From Deltaproteobacteria bacterium (GTDB lineage Bacteria > Desulfobacterota > GWC2-55-46), in NCBI GenBank assembly GCA_019912665.1, contig JAIOIE010000021.1, positions 417,018 through 481,017 on the forward strand: DNA of 64,000 nt. The letters run 5' to 3'. The position numbers were made by a program, and so were the translations under genes. Positions within the stretch are counted from its first letter, which is position 1. Each line of letters opens with the position of its first letter. The notes beneath the pieces are model-generated. The model was not told the DNA's origin and did not search any database. It saw nothing but the letters and a program-made list of their open reading frames with translations. Shown here one piece after another: positions 35,300-43,338 of this stretch.

Positions 35300-36391
35300 T
35301 TAGAAATGGAATATCGCGTTTACGCCCACCGTGTCCTGGCGCTTGGAACTCCCGCTGTCAAAGACCGCCTTATCGGATGAGTCGTGGCGATACTCGGCCC
35401 TGACGACAAGGTTTTCGTTCACGATGTACTCGGGGGTGACTGTAAACTCCCAGAGGTCCTGGGCAGTGCCTGTTCTCGCCCCGTCGTCGTCGGAAAAGAG
35501 CTCGGCGCGGGCGTTGAGGAAGAACTTCTCGCCGAGCGGATAACGGACGTACCCGGCGATCCCGCTCCAGGTGCTGTCTCCAATGCCGGGCACGTCCTCC
35601 TCTTTACCATAGACGAGGTCGGCCATGACTAGCGCCTTGCCGAGCGCCGTCGAGAGGTTGAGGTTAAAAAGGTGCCTCCAGTTCCCGGTATCGTCATCCT
35701 GCTCGGGCCCGGCCATGTATTTGACGTTGACCGCGCTCTCGTTCGAGAGGGAGAGCGCCGCGTGGAGGTGGAGCGACTTCGCGGTATTATTGTCCTTCAC
35801 GTTGTCCCAGCCGTTTACGACCGCGCCGGAGAGGATTATCCTGTCGTCTACCGCGTATGTTGCCCTGAGCCCCGTGTGCGTGAAGGGAATGGTGAAAAAG
35901 AAAAGGAATGAACGCGAGTAATTCCAGTTCCAGCCCTCGTAGCCCTCGATGACCTCGAGGCCGTGGTCCGTCACGAACTTGCCGAAGTCGAGCTTGAGGC
36001 CCTTCCCCACCGGGGCCATGTAAGAGACATAGGCCTGGCGGATGTCGAAATCGTCTGAGCTGTTCGCGCCGGTTGAATGTATGGCCGCCGGAACGGTGTA
36101 GCCGAAGTTGAGGTCAAGCCTGAACCCGGCGCTCCCCGTCTCTTCCGCGTCCCTGTGGAATACGAGCTGGGCCAATTCGAGTGAGAAGCTGTCGTGGGTG
36201 TCGTTGAAGGGCCGGAGGTCTATGGCCCTGTCCGCGGGGGTATTGAAGTTGTAGTTATAACCGGCGGAAAGGAAACCATTCAGCTCCGTACCCGTCAGGA
36301 TGTCCGCGGCCGTGAGCTTCTCATCGGCCCACGCAGGCAGGGGAACCAGTAGTATTGCTCCGAGAAGAAATTTCATTAACACCTTTCCCAT
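35300..36391 (-). CDS. Outer-membrane porin, BBP2 (OmpL-like) type
   Basis: A signal peptide (MGKVLMKFLLGAILLVPLPAWA) precedes an alternating-strand beta-barrel with aromatic girdles. The C-terminus ends in NAIFHF with a terminal Phe, the outer-membrane assembly signal. GFLSAGYNYNFNTPAD, FDIRQAYVSYMAPVGKGLKLDFGKF and the repeated turns fit the putative beta-barrel porin-2 family. The position before amtB suggests it admits a small nitrogen compound, but that is only context. The start is ATG 36391 (GGAGGT nine bases upstream) or the Met at 36376. It has its own ANTAR-type leader. Confidence 0.85.
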   Translation of the reverse strand: MGKVLMKFLLGAILLVPLPAWADEKLTAADILTGTELNGFLSAGYNYNFNTPADRAIDLRPFNDTHDSFSLELAQLVFHRDAEETGSAGFRLDLNFGYTVPAAIHSTGANSSDDFDIRQAYVSYMAPVGKGLKLDFGKFVTDHGLEVIEGYEGWNWNYSRSFLFFFTIPFTHTGLRATYAVDDRIILSGAVVNGWDNVKDNNTAKSLHLHAALSLSNESAVNVKYMAGPEQDDDTGNWRHLFNLNLSTALGKALVMADLVYGKEEDVPGIGDSTWSGIAGYVRYPLGEKFFLNARAELFSDDDGARTGTAQDLWEFTVTPEYIVNENLVVRAEYRHDSSDKAVFDSGSSKRQDTVGVNAIFHF

Positions 36392-36425
36392 CTCTTAAGG
36401 ACCTCCATTTAAATTTTTTTGCGCC

Positions 36426-36497
36426 AAATAAAAAACGGCGCCTTTCCGTAAGAAGGCGCCGTTGCCTTTTTTCCCTGATGGCCACTCCCTTGTAGCC
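36426..36497 (-). promoter_or_regulatory. ANTAR-type tandem-hairpin attenuator leader of porin-amtB
   Basis: Minus-strand hairpin P1 is GGCTAC-AAGGGA-GTGGCC (36497-36480, one G-U pair). Hairpin P2 is AAGGC-AACGGC-GCCTT (36468-36453). The terminator stem AACGGCGCCTT/AAGGCGCCGTT (36463-36453 with 36444-36434) is followed by a U-rich tract (36433-36426). Both hexaloops have A1 and G4. P2 and the terminator overlap at 36453-36463. It sits between the glutamine amidotransferase gene and the porin gene, so it would stop read-through from the regulator genes unless an ANTAR protein acts. Confidence 0.72.
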
Positions 36498-36529
36498 GTT
36501 TTATTTTTTATATAGGTATGGCTATGCCT

Positions 36530-37234
36530 TTAACATTTTTCCGCCAAGCGGAGGAATCTCGAAAAGAGATTGTTGCCGAGCATGTTGACCTCTCCTATCA
36601 TGGAGGGCGTCTCTTTCAGAACGGCCCCGGCGTCCACCCTTGCCTCGGCCACCTCGTCGCGATTAATTCCCAGCCACTCCCTTACCATCTCATCCGTGAC
36701 CTCGAAGTGGAACTGCACTCCGTACGCGTTAGGCCCGACCTTTATCACCTGGTTGGGGAAGAGCCCGGAGGAGGCGAGCCTTACGGCGCCATGCGGCACG
36801 TCGAAGGTATCGCCGTGCCACTGGAATACGGTGAACTCGTCGGGGAAACCCATGAAGAGCCGGTCAAAAATCGCCTCATCTTCGAGGGCGACCCTGTGCC
36901 AGCCTATCTCCTTGGCGCTTCCCTTATAGACCCTGGCCCCGGAGGCCCGCGCAAGGAGCTGCGCGCCCAGGCAGACCCCCAGGACAGGGACCCTCTTCTT
37001 AAGGGCTGATTCGATGAGCCTCAGCTCTTTTTTCATGAAAGGGTACTTCTCTTCCTCGTATACGCCCATGGGCCCGCCCATGACGATAAGTGCATCAAAG
37101 CCGTCTATCCGGGGCGGAAGGACCGCGCCCCTGTGCATATCGAGGCGCTCGACAATAAAATTCCTCTCAAGAGGCCTCCTGAAAGTGCCGAGCCCCTCGT
37201 GTGCTACATGCGTTATGACAAGCGCCCTCTTCAT
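36530..37234 (-). CDS. Class I glutamine amidotransferase
   Basis: This 234-aa single-domain GATase has the nucleophile Cys in GVCLGAQLLA and the His-x-Glu of the triad in GVQFHFEVTDE. ALIVMGGPMGVYEEEKYPF is the oxyanion region of the GMP synthase-like GATase1 group. No synthetase partner domain is attached. Its ATG overlaps the stop of the ANTAR regulator gene (37231-37234), so the two are co-transcribed and probably translationally coupled. Deamidation of a glutamine-derived compound as part of nitrogen scavenging is plausible, but the substrate is unknown. Confidence 0.9.
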   Translation of the reverse strand: MKRALVITHVAHEGLGTFRRPLERNFIVERLDMHRGAVLPPRIDGFDALIVMGGPMGVYEEEKYPFMKKELRLIESALKKRVPVLGVCLGAQLLARASGARVYKGSAKEIGWHRVALEDEAIFDRLFMGFPDEFTVFQWHGDTFDVPHGAVRLASSGLFPNQVIKVGPNAYGVQFHFEVTDEMVREWLGINRDEVAEARVDAGAVLKETPSMIGEVNMLGNNLFSRFLRLAEKC

Positions 37235-37818
37235 CCCTGGATTTTCCCGCCCTTCTCAAGCGCCATGATGAGCACCTCGGCTATCTCCGCCATGCTCTTT
37301 CTCTTGTCCATGCTTATCTTCCTTAGCCGGGCGAATGCCTCTCTTTCGCTAAGGCCCTCTTTTTCCATGAGGAGCCCCGTTGCCTTCGCGATTATCTTCC
37401 TGGCCTCAAGCGCTTTTTTGAGGTTATCGTTCTCTTCCTTGAGCGCCTTCAGTTCGTTGAAGTTCGTGATGGCTACCTCTACTATCGGCGCTATCTCCTC
37501 GGCCCTCACCGGCTTCATTAGATATCCCATGACTCCGGCTTCCGCTGCCCTCCTCGCGGTATCGGAGTCCTCGTCAGCAGTCAGGAGCACTATGGGAGTC
37601 GGGTAGAATCGGCTTATCTCTTCCGCGGCCTTGATGCCGTCCTTTACAGGCATGCGGAGGTCCATCATCAGGAGGTCTGGCCGCCTCTCCCTGCATATTT
37701 CCACCGCTTCAACCCCGTTTGCCCCCTCGCCATCGAACGCGAATCCGGCCGCTTCGATGAAGCCCTTAAGGACAAGCCTTTCGGAGGCGTTATCATCCAC
37801 GACGGCTATCCTTTTCAT
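37231..37818 (-). CDS. REC-ANTAR response regulator (RNA-binding antiterminator)
   Basis: This 195-aa protein has a REC domain at residues 1-118 (AVVDDNASERLVL, phospho-Asp in LLMMDLRMPVKDG, Thr in VLLTADED, Lys in GYLMKP). A short coiled coil (NELKALKEENDNLKKALEARK) leads into an ANTAR domain: IIAKATGLLMEKEGLSEREAFARLRKISMDKRKSMAEIAEVLI. ANTAR proteins (EutV, NasR, AmiR) bind tandem RNA hairpins and prevent terminator formation. The probable targets are the leaders at 33561-33647 and 36426-36497, both downstream on the same strand. No histidine kinase is adjacent, so the phosphodonor is unknown. It overlaps the GATase gene. Confidence 0.9.
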   Translation of the reverse strand: MKRIAVVDDNASERLVLKGFIEAAGFAFDGEGANGVEAVEICRERRPDLLMMDLRMPVKDGIKAAEEISRFYPTPIVLLTADEDSDTARRAAEAGVMGYLMKPVRAEEIAPIVEVAITNFNELKALKEENDNLKKALEARKIIAKATGLLMEKEGLSEREAFARLRKISMDKRKSMAEIAEVLIMALEKGGKIQG

Positions 37819-37934
37819 GACCAGAGTTTAAAGCAATTTGGGTGCCATGAAGGTTTCGGAGGCGGGCGGGCGCTTATTCGCGGGTCTTCATAAAGGCGGG
37901 GTTCGGATGTGCGCGTTTTTGAGGCTTGATGTGA

Positions 37935-39395
37935 TTAAGATTTGTGCAGCCTGGCCTTTGCGGTATTGTAGGCCTCCAGGTATTTGGCTGCCGCATCGTC
38001 CCAGGAGAAGTTCTCGGCCATGCCGTTCCTCTGGAGCGCTGTCCATTCCTTTTTACGGGAATATACATCGACCGCCTCGGCCACCTTCTGAATGAGGGCG
38101 GAAGCCGAATACTCCTTGAACTTGAAACCGTTCCCGCCCTCCTCCGAGTAGTCGCGGACGGTGTCGTCAAGGCCGCCGGTTGCGCGGACTATGGGGACCG
38201 TACCGTATTTCAGGCTGTAGATCTGGTTAAGGCCGCACGGCTCGTATCTCGAAGGCATGAGGAACGCGTCAGCGCCTGACTCGACGAGGTGAGAAAGTCC
38301 GCTATCGAAGGCTATCTTCACGGAGAGCCTTTCCGGGTAGCGGGCGGACAGCTCCTTAAGGTTCTCCTGATGCCTCCTGTCGCCTGAGCCCAGGATGACC
38401 AGCGCTATATCCATATTCATGAGCTCGGGCATTGCCTCTGAGAGTATGTCGAGGCCCTTCTGGTCCGCGAGCCTCGTTATCATGCCTATGAGGAGCGTTT
38501 TCGCCTTTATCCCCTTGAGGCCAAAGGCCTTGAGGAGCTTTTTCCTGCAGGCCGACTTGCCCTTCAAGTCAGCCGTGGAATAGTTCTGCGGGATTGCGGG
38601 GTCGGTCTCCGGATCCCATTCAGAATAATCGACTCCGTTAAGTATGCCGAAGACAGAGTCCTTGCGCTTACGGAGCACGCCGTCGAGGCCGTAGCCGTAC
38701 TCTGGCTTCTGTATCTCGCGGCTGTACGCCTTGCTCACTGTCGTTATGACCTCCGAGAAGACGAGGCCGGCCTTGAGGAGGTTTATGCTCCCCCAGAACT
38801 CGACCCCCTCAGGGTTAAAAAGCTGGAACGAGAGGCCAGTGGCGTCGTAGAGGTTTGCCGGGAACTGCCCCTGGTAGGCGATGTTATGGACCGTAAAGAC
38901 CGTGGCTGTTTTCTGGAATATCGGCTCGCCCCGGTACATGTCTTTAAGATAGGCCGGGATCAGGCCGGTCTGCCAGTCGTTCGAGTGGATTATGTCCGGG
39001 GAAAGATTCCGCGCCTTTATCACCTCGAGGACCGCCCTTGAGAAGAAGGCGTACCTTTCGAGGTTGTCGAAGTAGTCGCCCTCGGGCGTCCCGTAGAGAT
39101 AGGTCCTGTCAAAGAACTCGTCCCTTTTTATGAAATAGACCGGCACCCCCTGATGATGGCCGAGGAGGGCCTCCGCCCGGACGACCCTTCTTCCCATTGG
39201 GACCGCCACCTCGATGCCGGTGGGCTCGAGCTCAAAGCCCTTTTCCGCTATCTGCCTGTAAAATGGCATAAAAAGGACGACCCTCAAGCCCAGGCGCGAG
39301 AGCGCCGCGGGCAACGACCCTGCGACGTCCGCAAGCCCGCCTGTCTTGGCAAAAGGGACGGCCTCAGGGGCCGCGATAACCACATTTAGCGCCAT
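37935..39395 (-). CDS. glgA: Glycogen synthase (ADP-glucose type, GT5)
   Basis: This enzyme extends alpha-1,4-glucan from ADP-glucose. The start VVIAAPEAVPFAKTGGLADVAGSLP carries the KTGGL substrate motif. ILGSGDRRHQENL, a SRYEPCGLNQIYSLKYGTVPIVRATGGLDDTV stretch and the catalytic Glu region are present. Length (486 aa) is standard. It lies 116 bases upstream of the ANTAR gene in the same direction, with no clear terminator. With glgP and galU it completes glycogen or glucan metabolism in this window, although no glgB or glgC is seen. Confidence 0.96.
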   Translation of the reverse strand: MALNVVIAAPEAVPFAKTGGLADVAGSLPAALSRLGLRVVLFMPFYRQIAEKGFELEPTGIEVAVPMGRRVVRAEALLGHHQGVPVYFIKRDEFFDRTYLYGTPEGDYFDNLERYAFFSRAVLEVIKARNLSPDIIHSNDWQTGLIPAYLKDMYRGEPIFQKTATVFTVHNIAYQGQFPANLYDATGLSFQLFNPEGVEFWGSINLLKAGLVFSEVITTVSKAYSREIQKPEYGYGLDGVLRKRKDSVFGILNGVDYSEWDPETDPAIPQNYSTADLKGKSACRKKLLKAFGLKGIKAKTLLIGMITRLADQKGLDILSEAMPELMNMDIALVILGSGDRRHQENLKELSARYPERLSVKIAFDSGLSHLVESGADAFLMPSRYEPCGLNQIYSLKYGTVPIVRATGGLDDTVRDYSEEGGNGFKFKEYSASALIQKVAEAVDVYSRKKEWTALQRNGMAENFSWDDAAAKYLEAYNTAKARLHKS

Positions 39396-39574
39396 GATTG
39401 ATTGAACTTAGCAGAAAAACGGCTGGTTTTCAAGGGAGTAGCCCTCTTTCTTACGCTACAGGCATGCAAAAACGTCTTTCTTCCCATTGCCCTCCCCCCG
39501 CCTTTGTGTTAATTTGAAATCATATAATAGCCAAGCTCAATCCTGAGATGTTTCGCTTCGCTCGGAATGACTAA

Positions 39575-39711
39575 AGGCAATATCTAAAAATTTGAGATTT
39601 TTCCCGCTTTTCCCGGAAGGCCGGGAATAAAAACGGCGCATATATGAATAATATGTGAGCATTTTTATTCACGTAACCTACGCAGAGTCCGGGGAAAAGA
39701 TCAATTTTTAA
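39575..39711. repeat. R1 dispersed repeat, copy d (long form, right end decayed)
   Basis: The left end AGGCAATATCTAAAAATT and the 66-bp internal insert match copy b. The right end AATTTTTAACGG has lost its last bases just before the uvrD start. It occupies most of the 325-base glgA-uvrD gap; upstream of it (39396-39574) no gene is visible. Confidence 0.7.
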
Positions 39712-39720
39712 CGGCCCCTT

Positions 39721-41901
39721 ATGCCCTTTTTAAAATCCCTCAATCCCACCCAGCTCGAAGCCGTGACCTTCGGTGACGGGCCGCTCCTCATACTCGCCGG
39801 GGCAGGGAGCGGAAAAACCCGCGTCCTTACCTCGAGGATAGCCTATCTTATCGCCAAGATGAATGTCACCCCGGAGAACATTCTGGCCGTGACCTTCACG
39901 AACAAGGCCGCCGGAGAGATGCGCGAGCGCCTTGAGAGGACAATAGGCGGAAGCGCCCGCTCGGTATGGCTCGGAACCTTCCATTCATTGGGGCTCCGGC
40001 TCCTCAGGCGCGAGAGCAGGGCCGCCGGGCTCGCCTCCGAGCTCACGGTCTATAACGATGACGACCAGCTGGCCCTTATAAAAGAGGTCCTCAAGGAACT
40101 CAACCTGAACGAGAAGGTCATGCCCCCGAAATCCGTCCTTGCCCGCATAAACCAGGCAAAAAACGAGAACATCGGGCCAGCTGAGTACGCCTCGCACGTG
40201 AACGACTTCTTCTCCGAGAGAATCGCCAAGGTCTACGCCCGTTATCAGAAGAAGCTACGCGGGATGGGCTGCCTGGATTTCGGCGACCTCATCTGCGAGC
40301 CCATTAACCTCTTCCGCCAAAACGAACCGGTGCTGGACTCCTATAGAAACCGCTTCCGCTACATACTCGTTGACGAGTACCAGGACACGAACAGGGCCCA
40401 GTACACGCTCACAGGCCTCCTGGCCTCGGGCTCGCGTAACCTCCTTGCCGTAGGCGACCCGGACCAGTCCATATACGGCTGGCGCGGGGCGGACATATCG
40501 AACATACTGGATTTTGAGAAGGACTACCCGGATTCCACCGTCCTCCGGCTCGAGCAGAACTACCGCTCTACCGCGAACATCCTCTCTGCCGCCAACTCGG
40601 TAATAGAGCGGAACCAGCGGAGGATGGAAAAGACCCTCTGGACAGAAAACCGCGAAGGCCACCCGCTCGTACACGAGGAGGCGAAAGACGAGTACGACGA
40701 GGCCCGGCGGGTGCTCTCGCGCTTGAAATCCAGGATGAACGAGGACCGGGGCATTTCCTACAGGGACGCGGCTGTATTCTACAGGACGAACGCCCAATCC
40801 AGGGTATTTGAGGAGCTTCTTATAAGGGAGGGCATCCCCTACACCATAGTAGGCGGGACGAGGTTCTACGACAGGATGGAGATACGGGACGCGCTCGCGT
40901 ACATACGGGTGATAGCCAACCCCGGCGACTCCATAAGCCTTCAGAGGATAATAAACAGGCCGGCCCGGGGCGTCGGCAAGGCCACCCTCGACAGGATTAT
41001 TTCCATAGCTGACGAGCTCGGGGTGCCGCTCCTCGAAGCCGCAAGGACGGCCCTGGAAAGGGGCCTCCTCGGCAAGACCAGGCTGCGCCAGTTCCTCGAT
41101 GCCTGCAACGCCTTCATTTCAGGGCTTGGGAAGCTCCCGCTAAACGAGCTGGCGCTACGGCTACTCGAGGACTCGGGCTATATGGCAATGTGGCAGGACG
41201 AGGGAACGGACGAGGCCTCCGAGAGGCTTGAGAACATCTTCGAGCTCATATCCGCGATTAAGGACTTCGAGGCAGCAAACCCCGGCGCGACGCTGCCGGA
41301 CTTCCTCGACCAGGTCGCGCTCATAAGCGATATCGACGCCTACGAGGAGAAGTCCGACAAATTGACCCTCATGACCCTCCACTCGGCAAAGGGGCTTGAG
41401 TTCAGGCTCGTCTTCCTCGCCGGAATGGAGGAGGGCATATTCCCGCACTCCCGGAGCATAGACGACCCCGAGGGGCTGGAGGAGGAGAGAAGGCTCTGCT
41501 ATGTCGGCATGACCAGGGCCAAGGAGGAGCTCTATCTCTTTTCCTCTGCTTCAAGGTCCATTTACGGAGAAACGAGATACCAGACCCGTTCGAGGTTCCT
41601 CGATGAGATATCCCCTGGCCGCATCAGGTTCCTTAGCGGAGAGGCACGGGAGCGAAAACCGGTCTACACGGCCCCGAATGAGATATACTATTCTCCCGAG
41701 GACTTCCCGTCCGGTGGGGACGCCGGGGGAGAGGCCCTACCCTGGAGGGTGGGCATGAAGGTCTCGCACCCGAGCTTCGGGGTGGGCATCATAAGGGAGC
41801 GGAGCGGGTCCGGACAGGACATTAAGGTGACGGTAAATTTCAGTTCCTCGGGCGTTAAAAAGCTCGCGGTAAAGTACGCCGGACTTACCCCGCTTTCCTG
41901 A
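39721..41901 (+). CDS. UvrD/Rep/PcrA-type ATP-dependent DNA helicase
   Basis: This is an SF1A 3'-5' helicase of 726 aa. Walker A LAGAGSGKTRVLTSRI lies near residue 27. AVTFTNKAAGEM, LVDEYQDTNRAQY (Walker B), VGDPDQSIYGWRGAD, RLEQNYRS and TLHSAKGLEF follow. GMTRAKEELYLF is motif VI. The C-terminal tail (FGVGIIRERSGSGQDIKVTVNF) resembles the PcrA Tudor-like end. It starts 10 bases after repeat R1d. Its stop codon TGA is part of the target duplication of the transposon that follows. Confidence 0.94.
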   Translation: MPFLKSLNPTQLEAVTFGDGPLLILAGAGSGKTRVLTSRIAYLIAKMNVTPENILAVTFTNKAAGEMRERLERTIGGSARSVWLGTFHSLGLRLLRRESRAAGLASELTVYNDDDQLALIKEVLKELNLNEKVMPPKSVLARINQAKNENIGPAEYASHVNDFFSERIAKVYARYQKKLRGMGCLDFGDLICEPINLFRQNEPVLDSYRNRFRYILVDEYQDTNRAQYTLTGLLASGSRNLLAVGDPDQSIYGWRGADISNILDFEKDYPDSTVLRLEQNYRSTANILSAANSVIERNQRRMEKTLWTENREGHPLVHEEAKDEYDEARRVLSRLKSRMNEDRGISYRDAAVFYRTNAQSRVFEELLIREGIPYTIVGGTRFYDRMEIRDALAYIRVIANPGDSISLQRIINRPARGVGKATLDRIISIADELGVPLLEAARTALERGLLGKTRLRQFLDACNAFISGLGKLPLNELALRLLEDSGYMAMWQDEGTDEASERLENIFELISAIKDFEAANPGATLPDFLDQVALISDIDAYEEKSDKLTLMTLHSAKGLEFRLVFLAGMEEGIFPHSRSIDDPEGLEEERRLCYVGMTRAKEELYLFSSASRSIYGETRYQTRSRFLDEISPGRIRFLSGEARERKPVYTAPNEIYYSPEDFPSGGDAGGEALPWRVGMKVSHPSFGVGIIRERSGSGQDIKVTVNFSSSGVKKLAVKYAGLTPLS

Positions 41902-41972
41902 CGCCCGGTAGTGGGTCAGTTTGAAATCCCTTTCTACTTTCCATGCTTGAGCGGTTATGCTACACTTAAAGC

Positions 41973-42215
41973 ATGGAGAAGAAAAAGAAGATAACCGACA
42001 TAAATAAGCTGGCGGCGTTCATAGTCTCTGAGGCTACTAGGGATGAACAGGAAGGGCCAAAACAGGAGAAGCCCGAAAAGAACCCTGCCGCCGTAGCCCT
42101 CGGAAGGCTCGGAGGGCTGAAAGGCGGCAAGGCAAGGGCTGAGAAGCTATCTGCCAAGAAGCGCAAAGAGATAGCCCAAAGAGCGGCTAAAGCTCGATGG
42201 AAGAAAGGTCGCTAA
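41973..42215 (+). CDS. Small basic protein (80 aa) of the transposon, unknown function
   Basis: This is an 80-aa Lys/Arg/Ala-rich protein. The C-terminal part GGLKGGKARAEKLSAKKR and its continuation EIAQRAAKARW resembles the N-terminus of the neighbouring P63C protein (GGEARAAALSPEERREIAKMGARSKW). It is preceded by a weak promoter (TTTCCA, 17 bases, TACACT at 41961-41966) whose expected start point coincides with the ATG, so its mRNA is probably leaderless. It ends 29 bases inside the convergent P63C gene. DNA binding is a reasonable guess from charge, not from homology. Confidence 0.65.
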   Translation: MEKKKKITDINKLAAFIVSEATRDEQEGPKQEKPEKNPAAVALGRLGGLKGGKARAEKLSAKKRKEIAQRAAKARWKKGR

Positions 42216-43221
42216 AGTCAAACAAACGCATTTGGATTATATCTTTTTTAGGCAATATCTCGTCCATCATGTTTAAGAAATGCCTCCACTTATCCCCCTT
42301 CTTTTTCAAACACGCTCGTTGTATGGCCAAGATCGTGAACATCTGTTGGGCGAACAATTTAGCACCATCATCATTGAGCCATTGTTGATTTTTATGCTTT
42401 CTAATACCCTTTTCATTTTTTGGATTTCTACGGTCAAATTCCTCCTTAAGCCCCGGAAGAAGTCTTTCATAGACCAAGTCATTTGTATATGTACCCACAA
42501 CACTAAATCTGTTTACACCCATCCCAGGCCAATCCCAGTCTCTAAGCTTGTAAATATTTTCATAAAATTCATCTGGAAACCTTTTAGACCATGCCGCCAA
42601 ATCTCTCCTCAAAATTTGATTAAAGTATGTTCGTAACCCATCAGCAGGCCTTAATTGCTGGTATCCTGTAGCTTCATCAATAAGGGCGACAATCCCTGTC
42701 TTTGCCAAGCCACGCATTATTAATTCACATTGAGCTGCAATTATGCTCTGCCTTGCAGTCATCGTAAGTCCTTGCGTCCTAGCTTCTAAAATGCCTTCAC
42801 AAATATCGACCAACATTTCGGCATTATAACCAGCAATAAGACGCCCCTGATATCTGCGCTTCTTGGGTTCAAAGTGGTCCTGTGTTTTTTCTTTATATAT
42901 CAACGGCTTGAGCTTTTTATTGTTCAATAAGCGGGTCAATCTTGACCCTGGCTTTTGGCCGCTTTCAGGTAGATTTTCATCAACCAATTTAAGAACATCT
43001 TGCATTCCTCTTCCTGCAATCAACCGCTCACCTTCATCAGTTACATAGCAATCAACCTTAACTCCTCCAAGTATCAAATCAGCGCCAAGCAAAACGGTCG
43101 GCAATGATTTATCCCATTTAGACCTTGCGCCCATTTTTGCAATTTCTCTGCGTTCTTCTGGAGAAAGCGCAGCTGCTCTCGCCTCACCGCCTTTTGACTG
43201 TCCCGTCTTGTTATCGTCCAT
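42187..43221 (-). CDS. P63C domain-containing protein
   Basis: This protein of about 344 aa has the P63C signature RRDLAAWSKRFPDEFYENIY followed by YTNDLVYERLLPGLKEEF. The start is ATG 43221, with AAGGAG upstream; a longer in-frame start at 43251 would fall within the promoter. The function of P63C proteins is unknown, and they often occur in mobile or phage-related elements. It is AT-rich and divergent from the transposase gene, with back-to-back promoters. Its N-terminal 35 residues share a GG-x-ARA-x-x-LS motif with the 80-aa protein. Confidence 0.85.
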   Translation of the reverse strand: MDDNKTGQSKGGEARAAALSPEERREIAKMGARSKWDKSLPTVLLGADLILGGVKVDCYVTDEGERLIAGRGMQDVLKLVDENLPESGQKPGSRLTRLLNNKKLKPLIYKEKTQDHFEPKKRRYQGRLIAGYNAEMLVDICEGILEARTQGLTMTARQSIIAAQCELIMRGLAKTGIVALIDEATGYQQLRPADGLRTYFNQILRRDLAAWSKRFPDEFYENIYKLRDWDWPGMGVNRFSVVGTYTNDLVYERLLPGLKEEFDRRNPKNEKGIRKHKNQQWLNDDGAKLFAQQMFTILAIQRACLKKKGDKWRHFLNMMDEILPKKDIIQMRLFDFSDLSSIEL

Positions 43222-43250
43222 TGCTTGCTCCTTTTTAGAAGATGCTTGCA

Positions 43251-43279
43251 ATTATATTATAGCAAGCATATACTGTCAA
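43251..43279 (-). promoter_or_regulatory. Promoter of the P63C gene
   Basis: On the minus strand TTGACA (43279-43274) and TATAAT (43256-43251) are 17 bases apart, a consensus sigma-70 promoter. Confidence 0.75.
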
Positions 43280-43303
43280 ACAGATTTTTGCTTGCTATTT
43301 CTC

Positions 43304-43332
43304 TTGACAATGCTTGAGCGGTTAAGTATAAT
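43304..43332 (+). promoter_or_regulatory. Consensus promoter of the transposase gene
   Basis: TTGACA (43304-43309) and TATAAT (43327-43332), spacer 17. The spacer holds TGCTTGAGCGGTTA, also found before the 80-aa gene (41944-41957). The ATG at 43339 is only six bases past the -10, so the transcript would be leaderless. Confidence 0.8.
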
Positions 43333-43338
43333 CCAGCT

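Noticed and set aside
39541..39572. TTCGCTTCGCTCGGAATGAC-like string before R1d
   Set aside because: Resembles repeat strings seen in many genomes, but there is only one copy in the window, so no repeat is called.
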